A stretch of 50,004 nt of DNA from an uncultured Clostridia bacterium (GTDB lineage Bacteria > Bacillota > Clostridia > TANB77 > CAG-508): assembly GCA_944386325.1 (NCBI GenBank), contig CALXAP010000013.1, forward strand, positions 1 to 50,004. Reading direction: 5' to 3'. A model generated the notes under the pieces. That model was not told where the DNA came from. It searched no databases and saw nothing but the letters and a program-made list of their open reading frames with translations. The position numbers and the translations under genes were made by a program. Each line of letters begins with the position of its first letter. Position 1 is the stretch's first letter. Of the stretch, positions 25,067 to 33,093 are shown in pieces.

Positions 25067-27385
25067 TTACATTCCTGTTTTTGGCAACTCTTTTATAATT
25101 ATTAACTTTTTTATTTTTTTATTTTCAATTTGTATATTAGATATTTCGTCTTGCTTAACTTCTATTTCTACTATTTCATCATTTAATATATAATTAACAT
25201 TTGTTCTAGTTTCTTTTATTGTGTATTTTCCTATTGGTAATCTCGATGTTATTGCATTTCCCTTTTCATCTGTTATTAGAGTTTCTATAACTTCTCCTTC
25301 TTCATTCATTATTACAAATTCTACGTTTTTTATTCCATATTCATTATTATCTGCATCTACTTTATGTATTTGTATCTGCCCTTTTTTCTTTTCATTTTCT
25401 ATTTGCAATTTACTTATTTTGTCTTCTTTTACTTCAACTTTTACAACTTCTTCATTTAGCACATATTTTTCATTTGCTTTTGTTTCTTTTATAGTATAAT
25501 TTCCTATTGGTAATCTCGATGTTATTGCATACCCATCTTCATTTGTTATTAGACTTTCTACAATTTCTCCTTCATCATTTATTACTACAAATTCTACATC
25601 TTTTATTTTGTATTTATTATTATCTTTATCTACTTTATATACTTCTATTTGACCTTTTTTCTTTTCATTTTCTATTTGCAATTTACTTGTTTTGTCTTCT
25701 TTTACCTCAACTTTTACTATGTCATCATTTAGTACATATTTTTCATCTGTTTTTGTTTCCTTTATAGTATAATTTCCTATTGGTAATCTCGATGTTACTG
25801 CATACCCTTTTTCATTTGTTATTAACTTTTCTACAACTTCATCTTTTTCATTCATAACTATAAATTCTACGCCTTTTATTCCATATGTATTATCATCTAA
25901 GTCTACTTTATATATCTCTATTTTACCTTTTTTCTTCTCATTTTCTATTTGTACCTCTATTAATTTATTCCATTCTACAGTTACATTTTTATCCGCACAT
26001 ATTTTATATAAACTATTTGTCTTAGTTTCTTTTAAAACATATTTACCAATATCTATATTATTTATTACCGCTTCTCCATTGGAATCTGTTTTAAACCTTT
26101 GTACAATATTTCCTCTTGAATCTATCAGTTCAAATTCTACATTTGGCAATCTAATATTATTATTATCTTTATCTACTTTTATTAATTTCAAACTTCCTTT
26201 TTTTCTTTCATTAAATATTTCTAATGTATAATTTTTATTATATTCTAATACAACTTCTTTTGGTGTACTATCTAATATATATGCCTCATTAGTTTCTATT
26301 TCTTTTATAATTATTTTTCCTGGTTTTAATCCATTTATATTTATTTCACCTTCTTCATTTGTTTTATATTCTCCTATTTTTTCTCCATTTTCATAAAACA
26401 CTTCAAATTTTACATCTTTAATAGGAGTATTTTTTTCTTTATCTTTTTTTATAATTGTAATTCCAGATTTATATACATCTATATTAATTTGAAAAATACT
26501 ACTTACATAACCATATTTATCAAATGATAAAATATAGTCTTGTAATTGTTCATTGTTTGAATCACCATAAAAAACTGGATATGTTTCACATTTTGCATCT
26601 ACACCTATAGTTAAATTAATATCATAAATCAATTCTGATTTTGGTATCATAACTTTAAATTCTTCATTTGCTGGAAAAACCTGTCTTTCATTATTATTCA
26701 AATCCACAATCTTTGTATTTTCTGTAAACCCATCTAATAATCTTACATTAAATAGTTCCATATTTACTGGACAATCTATAATAAATCTTTGTGAACAATA
26801 ATTTGGATCTATTTCATCTTCTTTAAATTCACTTGTCTTGTGTACTCTCATATCTATTTGTCTATATTCTTCTGTTCCATTTCTACCTATATTAACTAAT
26901 CTATCTATTGTATCAACTATTTTTACACCCCTTTCATCACCACCTCTATAATATGAACGTACATCTATATCATACAATATAGAATATATAGCATGTTTTG
27001 TTGCAACAAATGCATCATCATCATTTTCTACTCCCATTTGGCTTGCACTTTTATATGGATATCCATTTATTACAACTCTCCATATTCTATTATCTTCTAA
27101 ATAATCTAATATATTTACATCATAACTTCCTGCAACTTCTGCTCCCATTCTATCCCTGTTTGCACAATATGCAGGATATCTTTTTCCATTATACTCATAT
27201 TCTATATATGATGTTTTTACATATGACCAATCATTTATACTACTTTTCCAATATTGTAAATGATAGCCTGTATCATGACTATAACTAACAGTTGCACTTG
27301 ATATTTCTGCTATTCCAAATGATATATTTTTAAAACTCATTAGTACAATTATTATTAACATAAATATTGATATTAATTTCTTCAT
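25067..27385 (-). CDS. Sortase-linked surface protein: thioester-like domain plus five Cna_B repeats, ending at LPKTG
   Basis: Secreted adhesin-like protein of 772 aa. A signal peptide (1-27) is followed by a thioester-type domain with Cys73 in YPAYCANRDRMG. The partner motif, normally TQxA(I/V), reads ATKHAIY with Lys130 in place of the Gln. About 110 residues with no recognised fold follow, then five Cna_B/SpaA-like repeats from about residue 312. Each has a Lys in x(I/L)xKVDxD, a Glu in (I/L)KET(K/R)T and an Asn in NEKKKG-type ends, fitting intramolecular isopeptide bonds. The last three are close duplicates. The chain stops at KELPKTGM with no membrane helix or basic tail. The start follows GGAGG. 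It lies 2 nt after the sortase gene, so the two form one operon. Confidence 0.85.
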   Translation of the reverse strand: MKKLISIFMLIIIVLMSFKNISFGIAEISSATVSYSHDTGYHLQYWKSSINDWSYVKTSYIEYEYNGKRYPAYCANRDRMGAEVAGSYDVNILDYLEDNRIWRVVINGYPYKSASQMGVENDDDAFVATKHAIYSILYDIDVRSYYRGGDERGVKIVDTIDRLVNIGRNGTEEYRQIDMRVHKTSEFKEDEIDPNYCSQRFIIDCPVNMELFNVRLLDGFTENTKIVDLNNNERQVFPANEEFKVMIPKSELIYDINLTIGVDAKCETYPVFYGDSNNEQLQDYILSFDKYGYVSSIFQINIDVYKSGITIIKKDKEKNTPIKDVKFEVFYENGEKIGEYKTNEEGEININGLKPGKIIIKEIETNEAYILDSTPKEVVLEYNKNYTLEIFNERKKGSLKLIKVDKDNNNIRLPNVEFELIDSRGNIVQRFKTDSNGEAVINNIDIGKYVLKETKTNSLYKICADKNVTVEWNKLIEVQIENEKKKGKIEIYKVDLDDNTYGIKGVEFIVMNEKDEVVEKLITNEKGYAVTSRLPIGNYTIKETKTDEKYVLNDDIVKVEVKEDKTSKLQIENEKKKGQIEVYKVDKDNNKYKIKDVEFVVINDEGEIVESLITNEDGYAITSRLPIGNYTIKETKANEKYVLNEEVVKVEVKEDKISKLQIENEKKKGQIQIHKVDADNNEYGIKNVEFVIMNEEGEVIETLITDEKGNAITSRLPIGKYTIKETRTNVNYILNDEIVEIEVKQDEISNIQIENKKIKKLIIIKELPKTGM

Positions 27386-27387
27386 TA

Positions 27388-27987
27388 CTATATTCCTCCA
27401 TTATTTATTTCTATACCTTGAACACACAATCTTTTTTTAGGTTCGTTTTCTATACATGTTATTAATGTAATTTTATTTTCTCTTGAAACATCTAATAATG
27501 ACCAATCATCACTATTTATTTCTTCAATTTTACTCACTTTGTACACCTTTTCAATATTTTTGTAATTATAAATTATTTCATCATTTAGTTCTAATTTTTT
27601 TATATCTTTAAAATAATTTTTCTCATAACCTCTATTATGAGCTGCTAAACCAACATTTCCATTTATAATTCCTGTATTAGAAAAATGACCAATATAATTA
27701 CATAAAACATCATCTTCTGTTCCTTCTGCTATTAAAGCTTTTAAATTAATTTTTGGAATTTTTAAAGACCATATTGTTTCTCCATTTTGTAATGTGTAAT
27801 TTTTAATATTATCTATTTTTACGCTATCTATTAATATTGTATTTTGCCCATTACTTTCTAGTTTATTGTTATTTAAACTTGTACTATTTAAAAAATTAAT
27901 ACAAACTAAATCCATTATCAGAAAAATTACAAAAGTAATAAAAACACTTATAGCATTTATATTTCTTCTAGTGCAATTAATAAACAC
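27388..27987 (-). CDS. Class D-type sortase
   Basis: Membrane-anchored transpeptidase that joins LPxTG-type proteins to the cell wall or to each other. It has an N-terminal membrane segment (about residues 11-34), IPKINLKALIAEGTEDDVL near 77-95, catalytic His117 in LAAHNRG, catalytic Cys178 in LITCIEN and Arg186 in KKRLCVQG. The short length (199 aa) and N-terminal anchor fit class D. The GTG start has GGAGG 7 nt upstream. The promoter at 28112-28140 implies a leader of about 120 nt. It sits 2 nt before its presumed substrate, which carries LPKTG. Confidence 0.88.
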   Translation of the reverse strand: MFINCTRRNINAISVFITFVIFLIMDLVCINFLNSTSLNNNKLESNGQNTILIDSVKIDNIKNYTLQNGETIWSLKIPKINLKALIAEGTEDDVLCNYIGHFSNTGIINGNVGLAAHNRGYEKNYFKDIKKLELNDEIIYNYKNIEKVYKVSKIEEINSDDWSLLDVSRENKITLITCIENEPKKRLCVQGIEINNGGI

Positions 27988-28111
27988 TATTTTTCCTCCT
28001 ATTAAATTTTAAATATTGATTTGGGTTTTTTTCGAAAAAATAAAATTTGAAATAAAAATTATTTCGACATAAATTTAAATAAAAATTGCAACTTTTGATT
28101 TAATATAAAGT

Positions 28112-28140
28112 ATTTTACAACATTTTACATGTGTTGTAAA
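28112..28140 (-). promoter_or_regulatory. Sortase operon promoter overlapping an inverted repeat
   Basis: On the minus strand TTTACA (28140-28135), 17 nt, TAAAAT (28117-28112). The promoter is overlapped by TTTACAACA...TGTTGTAAA (28114-28140), an inverted repeat that could be an operator. It lies between the divergent sortase and cysteine-rich genes. Confidence 0.45.
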
Positions 28141-28173
28141 GCATTTTTCATCGACTATATTCTACAATTTGTA

Positions 28174-28201
28174 ACATTTTACTTTATATAACCATAATAT
28201 A
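28174..28201 (+). promoter_or_regulatory. Sigma-K-like promoter of the cysteine-rich repeat gene
   Basis: AC (28174-28175), 17 nt, CATAATATA (28193-28201), matching the known sigma-K consensus and identical in spacing and -10 to the one before the TNF-like gene. The AT-rich context limits confidence. Confidence 0.45.
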
Positions 28202-28244
28202 TATTAGGCTATTGCTTAAAAATTAAAATAAAGGAATGATTTAA

Positions 28245-28964
28245 ATGGATTTTGATAAAAAAATATGCCCAATAGTAAGTGTTGATGGTTTAGTTACAAG
28301 TGGTAAACAATTCGATATCGACATAATGATACCAGAAGATAATAGAAATGTTATTTATGGAGTAATAAAAGATTGTTACAAAGAACCAATATGCAATGCT
28401 GTTGTAAAACTTATAGAAGTTGATTGTAAATGTGGAAAAGAAGAAAGGAAACCAGTTGCTCATACTTTTACAAATGAAGATGGTGAATTTGTATTTGGAC
28501 CTTTATGTCCTAATAAATCTTATGAAGTTAATATATGGGTTAACAAAGTAAAACATGTAAAAATATGTGCAAAATGTAAACATGAAGGTGAATGTCTTAA
28601 AGGTGTAGATATAGATTGTTGTGACTTTACAATAGAATCAAAAGAACATTGTTGTAATAAATGTGATAAAAAATCAGAGCATAAAGATGAATATAAATGT
28701 GAACACAAATATGAAGAAAAATGTGATTGTAAATCTGATTATAAACCAGAATACAAGCCAGAACACAAACCTGATTGTAAGCCTGATTATAAACCTGAAT
28801 GCAAGCCAGAACACAAACCTGATTGTAAGCCTGATTATAAACCTGAATACAAGCCAGAACACAAACCTGATTGTAAACCAGATTATAAGCCAGAATGCAA
28901 ACCAGAGCATAAACCTGATTGCAATCAAGATTACAGACCCAATTGTAAAAATTTTTACAGATAA
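28245..28964 (+). CDS. Cysteine-rich protein with carboxypeptidase-regulatory-like fold and KP-repeat tail; possible spore coat protein
   Basis: 239 aa, no signal peptide. Residues 1-100 look like a carboxypeptidase-regulatory/prealbumin-like beta domain (IYGVIKDCYKEPICNAVVKL, TFTNEDGEFVFGPLC). Residues 100-162 are rich in Cys, Lys and His (KICAKCKHEGEC, HCCNKCDKK). Residues 163-226 are four 16-residue repeats built of KPxx tetrads, with the sixth to eighth residues alternating PEY, PEC, PEY, PEC. The C-terminus is NCKNFYR. High cysteine without export signals, the tyrosine-rich repeat and the sigma-K-like promoter fit a cross-linked spore coat or exosporium component. That is inference. AAGGAATG lies upstream of the start. 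Confidence 0.65.
   Translation: MDFDKKICPIVSVDGLVTSGKQFDIDIMIPEDNRNVIYGVIKDCYKEPICNAVVKLIEVDCKCGKEERKPVAHTFTNEDGEFVFGPLCPNKSYEVNIWVNKVKHVKICAKCKHEGECLKGVDIDCCDFTIESKEHCCNKCDKKSEHKDEYKCEHKYEEKCDCKSDYKPEYKPEHKPDCKPDYKPECKPEHKPDCKPDYKPEYKPEHKPDCKPDYKPECKPEHKPDCNQDYRPNCKNFYR
28731..28922 (+). repeat. Four tandem 48-bp coding repeats
   Basis: In-frame units encoding K(P/S)DY-KPE(Y/C)-KPEH-KPDC. Units 1 and 3 have Tyr and units 2 and 4 have Cys at the variable position, so the array is also a doubled 96-bp repeat. Confidence 0.85.
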
Positions 28965-28986
28965 TTATTTAATTATTATAAGAAAA

Positions 28987-29053
28987 GAGGATATAACGAA
29001 ATCAAAGATTTCTATATCCTCACATGTGCAAAATTGCTTCGCAATTTTACACA
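28987..29053. terminator. Two consecutive hairpins after the cysteine-rich gene
   Basis: The first pairs GAGGATATA...GAAATC (28987-29003) with GATTTC-TATATCCTC (29007-29021). The second pairs TGTGCAAAATTGC with GCAATTTTACACA (29025-29053) around TTC. Neither has a clean T tail, so terminator function is uncertain. Confidence 0.45.
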
Positions 29054-29073
29054 AATAAATGAACTTAACCTTG

Positions 29074-29318
29074 TTGTATAGGAAATTTCTTTTGTTCTTT
29101 TTTATTGCTTACGCTTGCTAAAACGCAAGCTATCAATAAAAAAGTCGATTTTTCCTATACAATAAAATAAGTAAAACAAGTCAGAAATGACAAATCTAGC
29201 TTTGCTATACCTCTTCTCTAATTTTTTAAATGTGTAGCAAGAAGATATAATATTTTTCTTTTGCATTATAGAAAATGTAATTTCCTATAATGCAAAATCC
29301 TGGCTTGTTTTACTTATT
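29074..29318. repeat. Two adjacent long inverted-repeat structures
   Basis: Structure 1 (29074-29162): TTGTATAGGAAA pairs with TTTCCTATACAA, with inner CTTTTTTATTG/CAATAAAAAAG and GCTTGC/GCAAGC pairs. Structure 2 (29166-29318): AATAAGTAAAACAAG pairs with CTTGTTTTACTTATT, and TTTTGCATTATAG with CTATAATGCAAAA lies inside. No gene is visible in 28965-29355. They may be miniature elements or structured RNA. Confidence 0.55.
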
Positions 29319-29355
29319 CTTTGTTTTGTATTCTTTAATGTACTTTTATAATGTT

Positions 29356-29502
29356 TTACATCATACCTAATTTTCTAACTAATTGTTTTCCTTTTTTCAT
29401 TATTTTCTTTTTATTTTTATCCATTCCATCATTATACATCATAACAATTCCTGCAGATAATAATGTACCTACAACCATGCCTTTAACAAATTTCATATCC
29501 AT
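29356..29502 (-). CDS. Small 48-aa membrane-associated protein (YtxH/YrzQ-like)
   Basis: A short gene with a very good ribosome site (AGGAGGAGATT before ATG). The product begins MDMKFVKGMVVGTLLSAG, a glycine-containing hydrophobic helix, then has a basic tail rich in Lys (MDKNKKKIMKKGKQLV). It resembles the small YtxH/YrzQ-type proteins of Firmicutes, whose role is unknown. It is the first short gene after the inverted-repeat region and lies 9 nt downstream of the TauE/SafE-like gene on the same strand, so it is probably the last gene of that operon. Confidence 0.7.
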   Translation of the reverse strand: MDMKFVKGMVVGTLLSAGIVMMYNDGMDKNKKKIMKKGKQLVRKLGMM

Positions 29503-29511
29503 AATCTCCTC

Positions 29512-29910
29512 CTATAAATTTTTATCAATAGTATTATTTGTATTTTTTTCTTTTTTATACTTATAAAAAGTATTATATATTTCATAAATCGCAATTATAA
29601 GCAAAAAAATTCCAAAATACTTTTTTAAATCTGCAGAATTTATATTAAGAGCTAATTTTGCACCTATAAAAGCACCTATTGCTCCTACTATTGCAATAAT
29701 AATTCCTAATTTATAATCAATTAATTTTTGTTTAAAATTAATAATAATTGCAACTATAGAAGTTGGTATAAAAAATATCAAATTTGTAGCTTGTGCTATA
29801 TGTTGATCTACTCCCATAAAATTACTTAAAATTAAAATAAGAATAGTTCCTCCTCCCATACCAGCACCACTAACTACTCCAGAAACTATCCCTGCTATTA
29901 TTTCTACCAT
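29512..29910 (-). CDS. Half-size TauE/SafE (TSUP) transporter, subunit 2
   Basis: 132-aa membrane protein with about four helices and the family motif GVVSGAGMGGGTILILIL at the N-terminus, then QATNLIFFIPTSIVAI. Classical TauE/SafE sulfite or anion exporters are about 250 aa with two such halves; this gene and its neighbour at 29927 encode one half each. A heterodimer is the natural inference. AGGAGAAAAT precedes the ATG, and the spacing to the partner is 16 nt. The C-terminal tail is basic. Confidence 0.85.
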   Translation of the reverse strand: MVEIIAGIVSGVVSGAGMGGGTILILILSNFMGVDQHIAQATNLIFFIPTSIVAIIINFKQKLIDYKLGIIIAIVGAIGAFIGAKLALNINSADLKKYFGIFLLIIAIYEIYNTFYKYKKEKNTNNTIDKNL

Positions 29911-29926
29911 ATTTTCTCCTAAAAAA

Positions 29927-30274
29927 TTACTTAATTATCATTCTTATTGCTGTATATAATAAAAAAATTATAAATAAAATTTTCAAAGTAATTGGAGAAG
30001 TCTTATTTAACAATTTAGCACCTATAAAACCTCCTATAATTCCACCTATTGCACACTTTATTCCCATTATCCAATCAAAATCTGTATTACTGTTATATAA
30101 AATTCCACTTATAATAACCATAGGTAAGACTGCAAAAATAGAAGTTGCTCTTGATTCTTTTTCATTTAATTTAAAAAAGTAAACAAAAGCAGGTACTAAA
30201 ATTAGTCCACCACCTGATGCAAAAAAGCCACTTATAATACCTGCTATAAAACCTATTATAATTTTTTTAAACAT
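29927..30274 (-). CDS. Half-size TauE/SafE (TSUP) transporter, subunit 1
   Basis: 115-aa membrane protein with GIISGFFASGGGLILVPAF near residue 12, RATSIFAVLPMVIISGILY and GIIGGFIGAKLLNK. It is one four-helix TSUP repeat, complementary to the gene 16 nt downstream. The substrate is unknown; sulfite, sulfonates or other organic acids are typical for the family. The ribosome site is weak (GGAG 13 nt upstream). Confidence 0.85.
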   Translation of the reverse strand: MFKKIIIGFIAGIISGFFASGGGLILVPAFVYFFKLNEKESRATSIFAVLPMVIISGILYNSNTDFDWIMGIKCAIGGIIGGFIGAKLLNKTSPITLKILFIIFLLYTAIRMIIK

Positions 30275-30358
30275 AGAATAAAAATGACTCCATTAATATA
30301 ATATAATTATATTTTTACAAATTTATCATATTTTATTCCTATATCTGTAAGTATTAAA

Positions 30359-31186
30359 TTAATTTTCAAATAATTCTTTAACATATAATTGTCTATTTTT
30401 TAACTTATTATCTTTACCTTGTAATAAGTTTTCAAAAAACATTATTAAATAATCAAAAGTAGGATAAACTCCCTTTGGAATATTTCCATAATTGCTCCTA
30501 ACTAAAGCATTTCTAAAATATAAACTATAATTTTTGAACATATCATTATTAACATCAAATCCCATATTATTAAGATATTTCTTAATAAATACAGCAGTTG
30601 TTCTTGTATTTCCTTCTCCAAAAGGATGTACTTGCCAAATACTTGAAGTGAATTTTGCAATATGTTTTATTAATTCATCATTATTTAGTTTTGAATAATC
30701 AAAATTCTTCTCTTCTTTAAAGTCATAATCGAAATAGCTTTCTATATCTTGATAATTTACATATTTAACAGTATCCCCATTTAAGATTTCTTCTTTTTTA
30801 GTAATATTATATTTTCTATAATTACCTGCAAAATCATAAATATCTTTAAATAAATATTTATGAATATTTTTTAAAGTAATAGGGCTAAATCCAAAACTCT
30901 TGTCTTCTAATAATTGTGCTATTCTTAAAGATACTAAATCGCATTCTCTTTCATTTTGAATTTTTATATCGCTAGAATTTTGTGTCTCATAATATGTCTT
31001 TAATAAATTTTCTATTTCTTTATATTTTAATTCACCATTAATATTTTTTTGAGATAGGTCTAACAAATATTTAGATGGCTCTAAATTATCTACTTTATTT
31101 AATCCAATACCTGTATCCCAAAGCTCTTGCTTTTTTTCAGTATCAGTTATTTCATTTTCTATTTCGTAATTTTCTTCATTAGACAT
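30359..31186 (-). CDS. Fic-domain protein (probable AMPylase)
   Basis: Fic-family protein, usually transferring AMP from ATP to target proteins. The active-site motif reads HPFGEGNTRTTAVFI, close to the canonical HPFx(D/E)GNGRxxR. The second Gly is replaced by Thr, a frequent variant, and the final Arg is not at its usual place. The flap region YRKYNITKKEEIL lies upstream. I do not see a clear (S/T)xxxE(G/N) inhibitory helix. I place the start at ATG 31186 (MSNEENYEIEN), with AGGAGG upstream; the longer frame to 31231 has no ribosome site. It lies 47 nt after rarA. It could be a stand-alone toxin-like enzyme or a regulator. Confidence 0.82.
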   Translation of the reverse strand: MSNEENYEIENEITDTEKKQELWDTGIGLNKVDNLEPSKYLLDLSQKNINGELKYKEIENLLKTYYETQNSSDIKIQNERECDLVSLRIAQLLEDKSFGFSPITLKNIHKYLFKDIYDFAGNYRKYNITKKEEILNGDTVKYVNYQDIESYFDYDFKEEKNFDYSKLNNDELIKHIAKFTSSIWQVHPFGEGNTRTTAVFIKKYLNNMGFDVNNDMFKNYSLYFRNALVRSNYGNIPKGVYPTFDYLIMFFENLLQGKDNKLKNRQLYVKELFEN

Positions 31187-31233
31187 ATATAAACCTCCTA
31201 AATACTTATTATTCATTATACATTGAAACATCT

Positions 31234-32463
31234 CTAATCTTCCTTATAATAAACTGTCCCTAACATTTCATCAGGTAAATATTGTTGTTCTACATAATGA
31301 CCAGGATAATCATGTGGATATTTATACCCTTCATGATATCCATGTGCTTTCATTCCTTCTACAGGTGCATTTCTAATATGCATTGGAATAGTTCCAGTAT
31401 TTTTAGAATTAACATCTGCTATGGCATTATTTATAGCCATATATGCAGCATTTGATTTTTTAGATTTTGCAACATAAATTGCCGCTTCTGACAATATAAT
31501 TCTAGCTTCTGGCATTCCAATATACCTAACCGCTTGCATTGCAGAATTTGCTACAACTAATGCATTTGGATTTGCAAGCCCAACATCTTCTGAAGCACAA
31601 ATAACAATTCTCCTTGCAAGAAAAACAGGATCTTCTCCACCTGCTATAGCTCTTGCTAAATAAAATACAGTAGCATCTGGGTCACTACCTCTCATAGATT
31701 TTATGAAAGCACTAATATTATCATAATGACTATCTCCACTTTTATCAAATTGAATTTTCTTTTTATTAAAACACTCTGCAATAATATCATTTGTTATATT
31801 AATTATCCCATTTTCATCACAATCTGTAGTTAAAACAGCAACTTCTAATCCATTTAATGCAGTTCGTACATCTCCACCTGAAATTTCAGCAATTGCTTCA
31901 AGACAGTCATCTGAAATATTAATATTATAACTTTTTAAACCATCTTCACTACTAATAGCATTTTTTAAAATTTTAACTATATCTTTATTTTGAAGTGGCT
32001 CTAACTTAATAACCATTGACCTTGATATTAAAGCTTTATTTACCTCAAAATATGGATTTTCTGTTGTAGCTCCAATTAAAATTATAGTACCATCTTCTAC
32101 ATATGGTAATAATGCATCTTGTTGTAATTTATTAAATCTATGTATCTCATCTATAAATAAAATACATTTTCCATTAGGATTTATAAATAGATTTTTAGCC
32201 TCTTCAATACAATTTTTTATATCTGCAATACCTGCTGTAACAGCATTTATTTGATAAAATTTATATTTTGTAGTCTCACTTATAACCTTTGCAAGTGATG
32301 TTTTACCACAGCCTGTTGGTCCCCATAATATAATACTAGATAATCTATCTGCTTTTATCGTTCTATATAGTATTTTATCTTTTCCTAAAACATGCTCTTG
32401 TCCAATAAAATCTTCCATTTTTTTTGGTCTTACTCTATATGCTAGTGGCTTACTTAAATCCAT
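31234..32463 (-). CDS. rarA: Replication-associated recombination protein A
   Basis: RarA/MgsA-family clamp-loader-like AAA+ ATPase acting at stalled replication forks. It has Walker A GPTGCGKTS (about residue 47), Walker B CILFIDEIHRF near 100 and sensor 1 IGATTENPYFEV near 130. The C-terminal tetramer domain has RGSDPDATVFYLARAIAGGED, ASEDVGLANP and YPHDYPGHYVEQQYLP. Length 409 aa is normal. It begins 9 nt after ruvA with AGAGGTG before the ATG, so it is co-transcribed with that Holliday-junction gene. Confidence 0.95.
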   Translation of the reverse strand: MDLSKPLAYRVRPKKMEDFIGQEHVLGKDKILYRTIKADRLSSIILWGPTGCGKTSLAKVISETTKYKFYQINAVTAGIADIKNCIEEAKNLFINPNGKCILFIDEIHRFNKLQQDALLPYVEDGTIILIGATTENPYFEVNKALISRSMVIKLEPLQNKDIVKILKNAISSEDGLKSYNINISDDCLEAIAEISGGDVRTALNGLEVAVLTTDCDENGIINITNDIIAECFNKKKIQFDKSGDSHYDNISAFIKSMRGSDPDATVFYLARAIAGGEDPVFLARRIVICASEDVGLANPNALVVANSAMQAVRYIGMPEARIILSEAAIYVAKSKKSNAAYMAINNAIADVNSKNTGTIPMHIRNAPVEGMKAHGYHEGYKYPHDYPGHYVEQQYLPDEMLGTVYYKED

Positions 32464-32472
32464 AATTCACCT

Positions 32473-33078
32473 CTAATTTGATAATTTTTTTAATGCTTCT
32501 TTTATTATATCTTCTACAGACAATTTACTAAAATCACTATTTGATAAGACTTTATCTACTTCCCTTTTTGTATATCCTAATACCTGAAGAGCAGATGATG
32601 CCTCTGATATATTATCATTACTATTGCTATATCCTATATCAATATTTTCCATGCTATTTTTTGTTATAGCTTGCTCTGTTTTAAATTTATCTTTTAATTC
32701 CAAAATCATTCTCTGTGCAGTCTTATTACCTATACCTGGAATTTTAACTAATGAAGATACATCACCAGAAATTACAGATAATGCAAAAGAAGATGGACTT
32801 ATCTCTGATAAAATTGCTAATGCTGATTTTGTACCAATTCCACTTACAGATATTAATAATTCAAACATTTTCAATTCTTCTTGTGTATTAAATCCATAAA
32901 GACTTATATTATCTTCTCTTACATAATAATATGTATGTACTTTTACCATATCACCTATTTCTGGTAATTTACTAATTCCTCTATTAGGCATAAAAATCTT
33001 ATATCCTATACCATTTACATCAACAACTACATAATTTTCATTTTTGCTTTCTAAAACACCTTTTATATATGCAAACAT
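32473..33078 (-). CDS. ruvA: Holliday junction DNA helicase subunit RuvA
   Basis: Tetrameric Holliday-junction-binding protein that positions RuvB. The N-terminal OB fold begins MFAYIKGVLESK. The helix-hairpin-helix pair is SGIGTKSALAILS and PGIGNKTAQRMILELKDK, and a C-terminal RuvB-binding three-helix domain contains SSALQVLGYTKREVD. Length 201 aa is normal. ruvB does not follow; rarA takes its place 9 nt downstream. It starts 15 nt after the metal transporter permease, so it may be expressed from that promoter as well. Confidence 0.96.
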   Translation of the reverse strand: MFAYIKGVLESKNENYVVVDVNGIGYKIFMPNRGISKLPEIGDMVKVHTYYYVREDNISLYGFNTQEELKMFELLISVSGIGTKSALAILSEISPSSFALSVISGDVSSLVKIPGIGNKTAQRMILELKDKFKTEQAITKNSMENIDIGYSNSNDNISEASSALQVLGYTKREVDKVLSNSDFSKLSVEDIIKEALKKLSN

Positions 33079-33093
33079 ATTTTACCACCTTTA

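Noticed and set aside
28663..29058. 131-aa plus-strand frame rich in Asn/Ile
   Set aside because: It overlaps the cysteine-rich gene in another frame and mirrors its tandem DNA repeat.
31187..31231. Longer N-terminus for the Fic protein
   Set aside because: The extra codons cover the AGGAGG ribosome site of the internal ATG and have none of their own.
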